Below, one piece after another: positions 1-8,765 of a DNA stretch of 64,000 nucleotides. The translations under genes and the position numbers were made by a program. The stretch covers positions 62,001 to 126,000 of the forward strand of contig NZ_JAGSGD010000001.1 of NCBI RefSeq assembly GCF_016772415.1. The letters are read 5' to 3'. Under the pieces are notes generated by a model, which saw only the letters and a list, made by a program, of their open reading frames with translations, made no database searches and was not told the DNA's origin. The DNA comes from Phenylobacterium glaciei (GTDB taxonomy: Bacteria > Pseudomonadota > Alphaproteobacteria > Caulobacterales > Caulobacteraceae). The stretch's first letter is position 1. Each line of letters opens with the position of its first letter.

Positions 1-534
1 GTCGGTGGCGACGGCGCGCAGCTTGGCCACGCCGCCCTCCACCACCGAGTGCAGGTAGAGGCCGTTGAGGTAATAGCGGGTCTCCTCGGTGGAGATCGCG
101 AACTTGGTCTTGTCGATCAGGCGGATCAGGTCGCCGACATCGACGCCGATGCGCCCCGACAGGCCGTCGGCCGACATCACCGGGAAGTCCCCGGCCGGCA
201 ACACCGGCAGGTTGAAGCGCGAGCGGCCGGCGGCCACGGTCAGGCGCGGGTCCTCGCCGGTGAAGGACAGCGACACGTCGGCGCCGTCGGGCAGCTTGCG
301 GACGATCTCATAGAGGGTGTGGGCGGGCGCGGTGATCTGGCCGGGCTGCTCCACCTGGGCGAAGGCCTCGTCGATGATCTCCATGTCGAGATCGGTGGCC
401 GAGAAGGTCAGACGCTCGCCCTCGGCAGAGAGCAGCACATTGGAGAGGATCGGAATGGTGTTGCGGCGTTCCACCGCGCTTTGCACATGCCCGAGCGCCT
501 TCAGAAGCGCCGCCCGCTCGATCGTCAATTTCAT
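1..534 (-). CDS. dnaN: DNA polymerase III subunit beta (sliding clamp), N-terminal part
   Basis: The first 178 residues of the beta clamp, which tethers replicative DNA polymerase III to DNA as a ring-shaped dimer. The protein begins MKLTIERAALLKALGHVQSAV and continues with the family pattern RRNTIPILSN, then FSATDLDMEI and KFAISTEETRYYLNG. This covers clamp domain 1 and the start of domain 2; a full clamp is about 370 residues, so the rest lies left of the window. The ATG is preceded by a 204-bp gap shared with the divergent polA, which should hold both promoters, although I see no specific site there. The identification is very secure; only the C-terminal part is missing. Confidence 0.97.
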   Translation of the reverse strand, partial: MKLTIERAALLKALGHVQSAVERRNTIPILSNVLLSAEGERLTFSATDLDMEIIDEAFAQVEQPGQITAPAHTLYEIVRKLPDGADVSLSFTGEDPRLTVAAGRSRFNLPVLPAGDFPVMSADGLSGRIGVDVGDLIRLIDKTKFAISTEETRYYLNGLYLHSVVEGGVAKLRAVATD

Positions 535-738
535 GGTCAGTCCGAACCTGTGGCCAACGGCGCGCCCGTGCGCCGCCGCCTCCCGAGGAGGAAGGGACTT
601 GCGACTTTAACCGAAATGCTGCCGTGCGGAAGGGGGCGAGGGCCCCTCGTTTGTGGAAGGCGAAGATATGTGGCGTTGGGCCGCGCCGGACGGGTCTGCG
701 CAGGTGACCATCGGCCTTCGCGCGCCTATCTTGGCCCG

Positions 739-3603
739 ATGACCGACACGCCGATCGCCGACGCCCCGCCCATCCCCGACCTGCCCCGCGACGCCACCCA
801 GGACGGGCCCGCGGTCCGGCTCTATCTGGTGGACGGCTCGGGCTTCATCTTCCGGGCCTTCCACGCCTTGCCGCCCCTGACCCGCAAGAGCGACGGCCTG
901 CCGATCGGCGCGGTCTCGGGTTTCTGCAACATGCTGTGGAAACTGCTGGTGGACATGAAGGCGCAGGACGACGCGCCCACGCACCTGGCCGTGGTGTTCG
1001 ACCATTCGGAGAAGACCTTCCGCAACAAGCTCTACGACAAGTACAAGGCCCACCGCCCGCCGCCGCCGGAGGACCTGGTGCCGCAGTTCCCCCTGGTGCG
1101 GGACGCTACCCGAGCCTTCGGCGTGCACAGCCTGGAGCTGCCGGGCTATGAGGCCGACGACATCATCGCCGCCTATGCCTGCAAGGTCCGCGACATGGGG
1201 GGCGAGGTGCGGATCATCTCGTCGGACAAGGACCTGATGCAGCTGGTGGGCGACCGGGTCTTTATGCTCGACACCATGAAGAACCTGCTGATCGGCCGTG
1301 AGCAGGTCGTGGAGAAGTTCGGGGTCCAGCCCGAGAAGGTGGTGGAGGTCCAGGCCCTGTGCGGCGACAGCGTCGACAATGTGCCGGGCGCGCCGGGGAT
1401 CGGCATCAAGACCGCCGCCCTGCTGATCAACGAATATGGCGACCTCGACACGCTGCTGGCCCGGGCCGGCGAGATCAAACAGGACAAGCGCCGCCAGACC
1501 CTGATCGACTTCGCCGACCAGATCCGGCTATCGCGGCAGCTGGTGCAGCTGGACTGCGACACCCCCCTGCCCTCCCCCATCGACGACCTGAGGGTGGCCG
1601 AACCGACAGCCGAGGTGCTGGCCGCCTTCCTGGAGGAGATGGGCCTGCACACCCTGGGTCGCCGGGTGGCCAGCGGCGGCGGCGGGGCCACGGCGCCGGC
1701 CGCGCCGAGCACCCCCGCGCCGCGCCCGACGAGCGTCACCGACCACGGCCCCATCGACGTCACCAAATATGTCTGTGTCCGCGACCTGGAGACCCTCGAC
1801 GCCTGGATCGCCAAGGCCCATGCGGCGGGCGTCATCGCCTTCGACACCGAGACCGACTCGCTGTCCTCGGCCAATGCCGGCCTCTGCGGCGTGTCCCTGG
1901 CCATCGCGCCCGGCGAAGCCTGCTACATTCCGGTGGGCCACGAGCATGAGGGCGGACTGGAGTTCGACGCCCCGGCCGACCTGACCCAGATCACCCACGA
2001 CGAGGTGATCGCCCGGCTCAAGCCGCTGCTGGAGGACCCGGCGGTCCTGAAGGTGGCGCAGAACGCCAAGTACGACATCGCCGTCCTGTCGCGACAGGGC
2101 ATCAACGTGTCCCCCATCGAGGACACCATGCTGATCAGCTATGTGCTGGAAGCCGGCCTGCACAAAAGCCACGGCATGGACGAGCTGTCCAAGCGCTGGC
2201 TGGAGCATGAGCCCATCCCCTTCAAGCAGGTGGCCGGGACCGGCAAGGCGCAGAAGAGCTTCAAGCACGTGCCCCTGGAGCCGGCGACCTGTTACGCCGC
2301 CGAGGACGCCGACGTCACCCTGCGGCTCTATCTGCTGCTGCGGCCGCGCCTGATCACCGGGGGCCTGCTCACCGTCTATGAGACCCTGGAGCGCCCGATG
2401 CCGGCGGTCCTGGCCCAGATGGAGATCGAGGGCATCCGCATCGATCCCGACCAGCTGGCCCGCCTCTCCCACGACTTCTCGGTGCGGATGACCGAGCTGG
2501 AGGCTCAGGCCTACGAACTGGCCGGACGGCCCTTCAACCTGGGCAGCCCCAAGCAGATCGGCGAGGTGCTCTATCAGGAGATGGGCCTGGCCTCGAAGAA
2601 GACCACGGCCACCGGGGCCCAGGGCACCGACGCCTCGATCCTGGAGGACCTGGCCGCCGACGGCCACGCCTTGCCCCGAGTCCTGCTGGACTGGCGGCAG
2701 CTGTCGAAGTTGAAGGGCACCTATACCGACAACCTGGCCGCCGCGATCTCGCCGCGCACCAACCGCGTCCACACCTCCTATGCCCTGGGCGCCACCACGA
2801 CGGGGCGGCTGTCGTCGTCGGACCCCAACCTGCAGAATATCCCGGTCCGCACCGAGGAGGGCCGCAAGATCCGCAAGGCCTTCATCGCCGAGCCGGGCCA
2901 TGTGCTGATCAGCGCCGACTACAGCCAGATCGAACTGCGCCTGCTGGCCCATGTGGGCGACATCCCGCAGCTGAAAAAGGCCTTCCTGGAGGGCCAGGAC
3001 ATTCACGCCGCCACCGCCTCGGAGATGTTCGGGGTGCCGATCGAAGGCATGCCCGCAGAGACGCGCCGCCGCGCCAAGGCGATCAATTTCGGCATCGTCT
3101 ACGGCATCTCGGCCTTCGGCCTCGCCAACCAGCTCTCCATCCCGCAGGACGAGGCCGGGGCCTATATCAAGACCTACTTCGAGCGCTTCCCCGGCATCCG
3201 CACCTATATGGATCGCACCAAGCAGGCGGTGCGCGCCCAGGGCTTCGTCAGCACCATCTTCGGCCGCAAGATCAATATCCCGGCGGTCTATTCCAAGTCC
3301 CAGGCCGAGCGGGCCTTTGGCGATCGCGCCGCCATCAACGCCCCCCTGCAGGGCGCCGCGGCCGACATCATCCGACGCGCCATGATCCGCATGCCCGCCG
3401 CGCTGAAGGCGTCAGGGCTGAAGGCCCGCATGCTGCTACAGGTGCACGATGAACTGGTCTTCGAGGCCCCCGAAGCCGAGGCCGACGCCCTGATCACGCT
3501 CGCCAAGCAGGTCATGGAACACGCCGCCGAACCGGTGGTGGCGCTCTCGGTCCCCCTGGTGGTCGACGCCCGCGCCGCCAAGAACTGGGACGACGCGCAC
3601 TAG
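739..3603 (+). CDS. polA: DNA polymerase I
   Basis: A 954-residue Pol I with all three domains, acting in Okazaki fragment maturation and excision repair. The N-terminal 5' nuclease domain runs from about residue 28 to 310. The 3'-5' proofreading domain appears intact, with FDTETD carrying D369 and E371. The polymerase domain has motif A (DYSQIELR, D727), motif B (K780 to Y788 within KAINFGIVYG) and motif C (QVHDELVFE, D904). The reading frame stays open upstream to position 49, but that part is the antisense of dnaN. ATG 739 gives the normal family length and start. It is divergent from dnaN and monocistronic as far as can be seen. Retention of both proofreading acidic residues separates it from Pol I enzymes that have lost this activity. 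Confidence 0.98.
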   Translation: MTDTPIADAPPIPDLPRDATQDGPAVRLYLVDGSGFIFRAFHALPPLTRKSDGLPIGAVSGFCNMLWKLLVDMKAQDDAPTHLAVVFDHSEKTFRNKLYDKYKAHRPPPPEDLVPQFPLVRDATRAFGVHSLELPGYEADDIIAAYACKVRDMGGEVRIISSDKDLMQLVGDRVFMLDTMKNLLIGREQVVEKFGVQPEKVVEVQALCGDSVDNVPGAPGIGIKTAALLINEYGDLDTLLARAGEIKQDKRRQTLIDFADQIRLSRQLVQLDCDTPLPSPIDDLRVAEPTAEVLAAFLEEMGLHTLGRRVASGGGGATAPAAPSTPAPRPTSVTDHGPIDVTKYVCVRDLETLDAWIAKAHAAGVIAFDTETDSLSSANAGLCGVSLAIAPGEACYIPVGHEHEGGLEFDAPADLTQITHDEVIARLKPLLEDPAVLKVAQNAKYDIAVLSRQGINVSPIEDTMLISYVLEAGLHKSHGMDELSKRWLEHEPIPFKQVAGTGKAQKSFKHVPLEPATCYAAEDADVTLRLYLLLRPRLITGGLLTVYETLERPMPAVLAQMEIEGIRIDPDQLARLSHDFSVRMTELEAQAYELAGRPFNLGSPKQIGEVLYQEMGLASKKTTATGAQGTDASILEDLAADGHALPRVLLDWRQLSKLKGTYTDNLAAAISPRTNRVHTSYALGATTTGRLSSSDPNLQNIPVRTEEGRKIRKAFIAEPGHVLISADYSQIELRLLAHVGDIPQLKKAFLEGQDIHAATASEMFGVPIEGMPAETRRRAKAINFGIVYGISAFGLANQLSIPQDEAGAYIKTYFERFPGIRTYMDRTKQAVRAQGFVSTIFGRKINIPAVYSKSQAERAFGDRAAINAPLQGAAADIIRRAMIRMPAALKASGLKARMLLQVHDELVFEAPEAEADALITLAKQVMEHAAEPVVALSVPLVVDARAAKNWDDAH

Positions 3604-3706
3604 CCGAACGCGAGATAGCGGCGTCTAATCTCCCCGTGGCGTTCGCGCCGCGATTTCAAAGACAGAAATTTTTCGCGCCCCATGTCGGCGCGGGGGGAAG
3701 CCCACG

Positions 3707-5368
3707 ATGACGTTGAAGCAGGTCCTGCTGGCCGCGACCCTTTGCATCGCGCCGATGAGCGCGTTCGCCCAGACCGCCCCGCCCGCCGCCTATGCCCCGC
3801 CCCCCGGCGCGACGGAGGAATTCGCCACCCTGCGCGACGGGGTGAAGCTGGCGGCCAATGTGTTCAAGCCGCAGGGCAAGGGCCCCTGGCCGGTGGTGCT
3901 GAGCCGCACCCCCTATCTAAAGGATGGGCGCGGAACCGCAGACCAGCTGGCCGCGGCGGCCAGGAAGTACACCGACGCCGGCTATGTCTTCGTGCTGCAG
4001 GACGTGCGCGGCAAGGGCCACAGCCAGGGTTTCTACCAGGCCTATGTCACCGACATCGAGGACGGCTACGACAGCGTCGAATGGGCGGCAGGGCAGCCCT
4101 GGTCCAACGGCCGCGTGGGGATCACCGGCGCCTCGGCGCTCGGGGTCACCGCCAACTCGGCGGCCATGGCCAACCCGCCCCACCTGAAGGCGGCCTATGT
4201 GGTGGTGGCGCCCTATGACCGGCTGCACTCCAGTTTCATGGGCGGGGTGATCAAGGAGAAGGACACCGTGGGCTGGCTGAAGGGTCAGAGCGTGTCGGAC
4301 GCCGAGATCGAGCAGACGCGGGGCCGGGTCGCCGACGACGTGTTCTGGAACCGGTTCGCCATGAGCACCAACCGCAAGTACATCGCCGTGCCGATCTACA
4401 ATGTCGGCGGCTGGTACGACATCTTCAACCAGGGCAACACGTCCAACTTCACCTACCTGCAGAACCAAGGCTCCAAAGGGGCGCGGGGCAATCAGAAGCT
4501 GCTGATGGGGCCCTTCGGCCACGGGCCGCTGTCGGGCGACCTGGCCTATCCCGGCCAGGACCAGCTGCAGGGCGCCTTCGGGAACGAGCTGCGCTGGTTC
4601 GACTATTGGCTGAAGGGGGTCGACAACGGGATCATGGACGAGCCGCCGGTCAGCTACTTCATGATGGCCGGCGCCCGGAAGGGGGCCGCCTCGCCGAAGA
4701 ACCGCATGCTGACCTCGGCCAACTGGCCGCCGGCCAACCGCGAGGTCCGCTACTACCTGTCGCCCGACAAGGCGCTGACCACCAAGGCTCCGGCGGCGAC
4801 CGACGCCAAGCTCAGCTACAAATTCGATCCGGCCAATCCGGTGGCCACCTTCGGCGGCGCAAACCTGACCTTTGATCGCGGACCGGAGGACCAGCGTCAG
4901 GTCCCGGCCCGGCAGGACTATCTGCGCTTCCAGACCCCGGTCCTGGACAAGGACGTGGCCATCGCGGGCCCGGTGAAGGTGGAGCTCTATGGGGCCACCG
5001 ACGGCCTCGACACCGACTTCATGGCCAAGCTGGTGGATGTCTATCCCGACGGCTACGAGGCGCTTGTCCTCGACGCCCCGATCCGCACCCGTTACCGCAA
5101 TGGCCGCGAACCCGACGACGTGAAGATGATGACGCCGGGCGCGCCGGAAGAGATGACCATCGACCTGTGGTCCACCGCCATCACCTTCGAGAAGGGCCAC
5201 CGCATCGCTGTGCACATCACCTCCTCGAACGCGCCGCGGTTTGAAGTGAACCCCAATACCGGCGAGGCGCCCGGCAAGCCGACCCAGAAACCCCGGGTGG
5301 CCACCAACAGCGTCTATATGGACTCAAGCCATCCCTCGGCCATCGTGCTGCCGGTGATCTATCCGTAG
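3707..5368 (+). CDS. Secreted CocE/NonD-family serine hydrolase
   Basis: A 553-residue hydrolase of the X-Pro dipeptidyl-peptidase / alpha-amino-acid ester hydrolase / cocaine esterase family. The N-terminus is a clear signal peptide ending near AFAQ (residues 19-22), so it is periplasmic or secreted. The alpha/beta-hydrolase fold contains the probable triad: Ser143 in TGASALG, Asp238 in GGWYDIF and His272 in GPFGHGP. A cap region precedes the C-terminal jelly-roll domain (from about residue 415), typical of the family. A purine-rich ribosome-binding site lies just upstream of ATG 3707. Substrate cannot be told from sequence: acyl-amino acids, beta-lactam-type esters or peptides are possible. 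No linked genes suggest a pathway. Confidence 0.88.
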   Translation: MTLKQVLLAATLCIAPMSAFAQTAPPAAYAPPPGATEEFATLRDGVKLAANVFKPQGKGPWPVVLSRTPYLKDGRGTADQLAAAARKYTDAGYVFVLQDVRGKGHSQGFYQAYVTDIEDGYDSVEWAAGQPWSNGRVGITGASALGVTANSAAMANPPHLKAAYVVVAPYDRLHSSFMGGVIKEKDTVGWLKGQSVSDAEIEQTRGRVADDVFWNRFAMSTNRKYIAVPIYNVGGWYDIFNQGNTSNFTYLQNQGSKGARGNQKLLMGPFGHGPLSGDLAYPGQDQLQGAFGNELRWFDYWLKGVDNGIMDEPPVSYFMMAGARKGAASPKNRMLTSANWPPANREVRYYLSPDKALTTKAPAATDAKLSYKFDPANPVATFGGANLTFDRGPEDQRQVPARQDYLRFQTPVLDKDVAIAGPVKVELYGATDGLDTDFMAKLVDVYPDGYEALVLDAPIRTRYRNGREPDDVKMMTPGAPEEMTIDLWSTAITFEKGHRIAVHITSSNAPRFEVNPNTGEAPGKPTQKPRVATNSVYMDSSHPSAIVLPVIYP

Positions 5369-5437
5369 ACGAACAGGAACCGGCGGTCGGGGCTGACGTT
5401 CCCGCTGCGGCGCCGCTTGGGCGCAGGGCGTGCTTGC

Positions 5438-6313
5438 GTGCTGACCGACGACACCGAACCCTCCGCCACCGCCTTCGCCCAGGTGCGCGCCTGGCTGCGG
5501 GTGGCGCCGTGGAGCGCGCTGGCGGAACTGGCCTGCCGGGCGGGCTATCTGGCGCGCGGCTTCATCTATCTCAGCATCGGGGCCATGGCCGTGGCCGCCG
5601 CCCTGGACCTGACGCCCAAGGCGCAGGGCTCGCGCGGCGTGCTGGAGGCCTGGGCCCATTGGCCGTTCGGCGTGATCCTGCTGTGGCTGGCGGGGCTGGG
5701 CCTCTACGCCTTCGCCGGCTGGCGGCTGCTGCAGTCCGTGTTCGACGCTGACCAGCAGGGCGGCAGCCTGAAGGCCATCGGCTCGCGCCTGGGCCAGGCG
5801 GTGAGCGGCGTTGTCTATGGCGCGCTCGGTGTCTCGGTGTTCCGCCTGATCGACACCCTGGAGGACCTCGCCCAGACCGACGACCAGTTGCAGACCCCGC
5901 AGGCCGTCGCCAAGGTTCTGGAACTGCCGGGCGGCGAACTGCTGATCGCCGCGGCGGGCCTTTTCATCCTGGGCGCCGGGGTCGGCAACATCGTCCAGGT
6001 GTTCGGCCGCGACTTCTGCAAGCCCCTGGCCTGCGACGAGGTGATCCGCGTCTGGGCCCCCTGGGTCGGCCGCGCGGGCTATCTGGGGCGCGGCCTGGCC
6101 TTCCTGCCGGTGGGCGCCCTGATGCTGGCCGCGGGCTTGAAGGCGCGCAGCCAGGAGGCCACCGGGATCGGCGGGGCGCTACAGATGATGGAGGGCCAGC
6201 CCTATGGCGACGCCCTGATGACCACCGTGGCGCTCGGCCTGATCGCCTTCGGGGTCTTCGCCTTCATCGAGGCCCGCTACCGCCGCATGGCGGTGGACCA
6301 GGTGCTAGGCTAA
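5438..6313 (+). CDS. DUF1206 domain membrane protein
   Basis: An inner-membrane protein of 291 residues from a GTG start at 5438; a TTG at 5417 in the same frame is an alternative. It contains three internal repeats, each a pair of transmembrane helices, opening with RAGYLARGFIYLSIG, RLGQAVSGVVYGALG and RAGYLGRGLAFLPVG. This triple repeat is the hallmark of DUF1206. The function of the family is unknown. Its stop overlaps by 4 bp the stop of the convergent phosphatase gene. No strong ribosome-binding site is visible, so the start is uncertain by seven codons. Confidence 0.85.
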   Translation: MLTDDTEPSATAFAQVRAWLRVAPWSALAELACRAGYLARGFIYLSIGAMAVAAALDLTPKAQGSRGVLEAWAHWPFGVILLWLAGLGLYAFAGWRLLQSVFDADQQGGSLKAIGSRLGQAVSGVVYGALGVSVFRLIDTLEDLAQTDDQLQTPQAVAKVLELPGGELLIAAAGLFILGAGVGNIVQVFGRDFCKPLACDEVIRVWAPWVGRAGYLGRGLAFLPVGALMLAAGLKARSQEATGIGGALQMMEGQPYGDALMTTVALGLIAFGVFAFIEARYRRMAVDQVLG

Positions 6314-7089
6314 GCGGCCGACTTGACGGCGCGGCCCTGGATGATCCGGTGACCGGCATCGTCCAGCCGCACGGCGGTCAGCAGGCCGGTGGCATAGGCG
6401 CCGGTGTCGACGCCGATGCGGCGGCCGGTGATCTGCGGCTCCTCCATCGGGGTATGACCGTGGACGATGATCTTCTCGAACCTGGCGTTGGATTGCAGGA
6501 ATTCCGCCCGGATCCACAGCAGGTCGCGTTCCACCTGGCGCTCCAGGGGCACGCCGGGGCGGATGCCGGCGTGGACGAAGGCGTAGGCTCCGACCTGGAT
6601 CATCAACTCCAAGCTCTCATAGAAGTCCTTGTGCGACGCCGGCAGGGCCTTTTGGAAGGCCAGGCGCGCGACTTCCCAGGCCTCGACGTCGGTGCGCATG
6701 GCCGGGGGCTGGACGCCGTAGGAGGCGAGGGTCGCCGCACCACCATGCTCCACCCAGGTCGGGCCGAAGCCCGGTTCTTCGTAGAATTCGAGCAGGGCCT
6801 CCTCGTGGTTGCCCTTCAGGGCCCGCACCTCGAAGGCGGGCTCACTCCGCAGCTTCAGAATCCGGTCAATCACCTCGGCCGAGGCCGGGCCTCGATCCAC
6901 ATAGTCCCCCAGCAGGACCAGCATCGGCCTGTGGATGGGGGCGGACGCCAGGGCGTCCTGGGCCACGGCGTGCAACAGAGTCTCAAAAGCGTCGAGCCGC
7001 CCATGGATGTCACCCACGGCATAGACGAGCCGTCCGTCCGTGGTGGGGGTGACTTCCGGGGCCTTTCGGCCGAACAGGCGGGAGAACAA
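6310..7089 (-). CDS. PPP-family metallophosphatase (serine/threonine phosphatase or ApaH-like)
   Basis: A 259-residue cytoplasmic metallophosphoesterase of the PPP superfamily. The metal-binding signatures are in order: GDIHG (residues 26-30), GDYVDRG (61-67) and GNHE (93-96), followed by VHAGIRPG and HGHTP carrying later histidine ligands. Such enzymes dephosphorylate phosphoproteins or cleave diadenosine tetraphosphate, and the sequence does not decide between them. Its length and the short N-terminal extension (MFSRLFGRKAPE) resemble bacterial 'serine/threonine protein phosphatase' entries more than classical ApaH. It is convergent with the DUF1206 gene and shares the strand of the downstream-lying AlgX-like gene, separated by an 85-bp gap. 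Confidence 0.88.
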   Translation of the reverse strand: MFSRLFGRKAPEVTPTTDGRLVYAVGDIHGRLDAFETLLHAVAQDALASAPIHRPMLVLLGDYVDRGPASAEVIDRILKLRSEPAFEVRALKGNHEEALLEFYEEPGFGPTWVEHGGAATLASYGVQPPAMRTDVEAWEVARLAFQKALPASHKDFYESLELMIQVGAYAFVHAGIRPGVPLERQVERDLLWIRAEFLQSNARFEKIIVHGHTPMEEPQITGRRIGVDTGAYATGLLTAVRLDDAGHRIIQGRAVKSAA

Positions 7090-7174
7090 GTGGACGGAGC
7101 CTCTGAGTGATCACCCTACTCTAGGAAGGGCCTGCGATGTCTTCAACGCGCGAAAGCCGCTTAGGGGAACAACC

Positions 7175-8758
7175 CTAGCCTTTGGGCATGAACAAGGCGT
7201 TCGGCCCCCGGCACCCTATCCAGCCCGTCGCCGTTCGGCGGTAGACCTGCAGGCTATAGGTTCCGGGCGGCAGGCCTGTGACGTTGAGCGTGCGCGTGAA
7301 GCCCAGGGGCTGGGCGAGAGTCCGCTTGAAGAAGGCCGCGACGTCGGGGCGGTCCTGGTCCATCTCTAGCGGCTGGACAAAGTCTCCCGCCGCGCTCGTG
7401 AGGCGCACGGCGCCCGCGAGGGGAGCGTGCCTGTCCGAAAGATCAGAAATCCAGCCCGCCATCGCCAGGCCCCGGACATCGAGCAGGGCCTGATCGACGG
7501 CGCAGCCCGGCGCGGCGACCGAAGCGTCCAGGCCTGCCCGGTCGGTTCTGCCGAGCGCCTTGAACCGGCCGCGCGAGGGCGCCGAGCGGGCGAGCGGCCC
7601 GTGGGTCGGGGCCTTGGGCAGCACCGCCTCGATCCGGCGCTCGGCGGCCTCCGACACGGAGGGCGCGCCGCGCATGGAAAAGCCCAGGCCGTGCTCCTGC
7701 ACCTCCAGCATCACCAGGTCGGGATGGAAGCGGTCGATCAGGTCCTGGCGCCAGAAACCATCGTCGATGTGGGTCAGGACCACCCGGCTGAAGTGGCCGA
7801 GCAGGAAGGGCGTCAGGGCGTTCGAGAACGAGTCTCTGGTCAGCAGCAGGGTCGGCTTGCCTGCCAGGCCGGTGTCCACCACCTGGGGCGCGGTCCAGCC
7901 GCGCTGTTCGGAGAGCCAGGTGGTCTTGTAGCCGGCGGCGGCGGGGTCGACATAGCCGCGATAGTGGATCGGCACGAAGCTCGCCACCCCCAGCATGAGG
8001 GCGAGGTCACGGGGCGGATTGACGCCATTGACCGCCGGCCGGAAGTCCCTGAGCGGCCGGGTCGGCTGATCGACCCCGAGCGCCCGCAGCCGGTCCATGA
8101 TCGCGGCGTAGCCGGCATAGGCGCCGTCGCCGGTCCAGTGGGTGTCGTGGCGGCTGAAGGCCTCGGTTCCGGACGCTGCAACCCCCATGACGGGATCGTG
8201 CAGGTGGACCACGTGGCCCGGCGCGGTGCGGTCGGCCAGGGCCGCAAGCCTCAGGCTGGTCCGTTGCGGATTGGGGCCGCGATACCAGGCGGGGCCGAAC
8301 TGCGGATAGATGGTCTCCTTGGCCGGCGGCGCCACCACCAGATAGGCCGCACCGCCCGCCTCCAGCGCCTCGATCCGCCCCGACAGACCGCGCAGCCATT
8401 CGGCGGCGTCGGCGTCGGTCAGGGGCGGCTGGCCGCGCGCCGGCCCCAGCTTGCTGCCGTCATTGTAGAACAGCCAGCCCTCGCGCCCGGCCAGCACCCG
8501 GTCCGAGCCGCTGTCGCCGATCTGCAGGCGAGCGAAGTTCAGGAGGCCGATCAGATAGGGCCGGGCCGGGAAACGGTCGGCCACCCAGGCGTCGGTCTGA
8601 CGGCGCAGATCGTCGAGTTTGCCCCCGCTCCAGGCTGGCGGCCCGGCCAGGACGCGGCCCTCCTGCAGCTGCGGCGGCGCGCCCCGCACCAGGAAGGCCG
8701 CCGCCATCAGGATCAGGATGGTGGCGATCAGGCCGGGACGGGGGACGGGCTTTTCCAT
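7175..8758 (-). CDS. AlgX/AlgJ-like SGNH O-acetyltransferase-related protein
   Basis: A 527-residue protein with an N-terminal signal-anchor (residues about 9-26) and an AlgX/AlgJ-type SGNH-like domain in the periplasm. The diagnostic residues are present: DTHW with D205 and H207, and RDSFSN with the probable nucleophile Ser310. In alginate and related systems such a protein takes acetyl groups from a membrane-bound MBOAT partner and transfers them to a polysaccharide. It lies 7 bp downstream of an MBOAT gene and is almost certainly co-transcribed with it. A C-terminal part (from about residue 400) lacks a domain I recognise and may bind glycan. The polysaccharide substrate is unknown; no alginate genes are nearby. 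Confidence 0.82.
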   Translation of the reverse strand: MEKPVPRPGLIATILILMAAAFLVRGAPPQLQEGRVLAGPPAWSGGKLDDLRRQTDAWVADRFPARPYLIGLLNFARLQIGDSGSDRVLAGREGWLFYNDGSKLGPARGQPPLTDADAAEWLRGLSGRIEALEAGGAAYLVVAPPAKETIYPQFGPAWYRGPNPQRTSLRLAALADRTAPGHVVHLHDPVMGVAASGTEAFSRHDTHWTGDGAYAGYAAIMDRLRALGVDQPTRPLRDFRPAVNGVNPPRDLALMLGVASFVPIHYRGYVDPAAAGYKTTWLSEQRGWTAPQVVDTGLAGKPTLLLTRDSFSNALTPFLLGHFSRVVLTHIDDGFWRQDLIDRFHPDLVMLEVQEHGLGFSMRGAPSVSEAAERRIEAVLPKAPTHGPLARSAPSRGRFKALGRTDRAGLDASVAAPGCAVDQALLDVRGLAMAGWISDLSDRHAPLAGAVRLTSAAGDFVQPLEMDQDRPDVAAFFKRTLAQPLGFTRTLNVTGLPPGTYSLQVYRRTATGWIGCRGPNALFMPKG

Positions 8759-8765
8759 GACCCCC

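Noticed and set aside
1528..3006. 492-codon minus-strand open frame inside polA
   Set aside because: Lies opposite the exonuclease and polymerase domains of a clear polA; no motifs.
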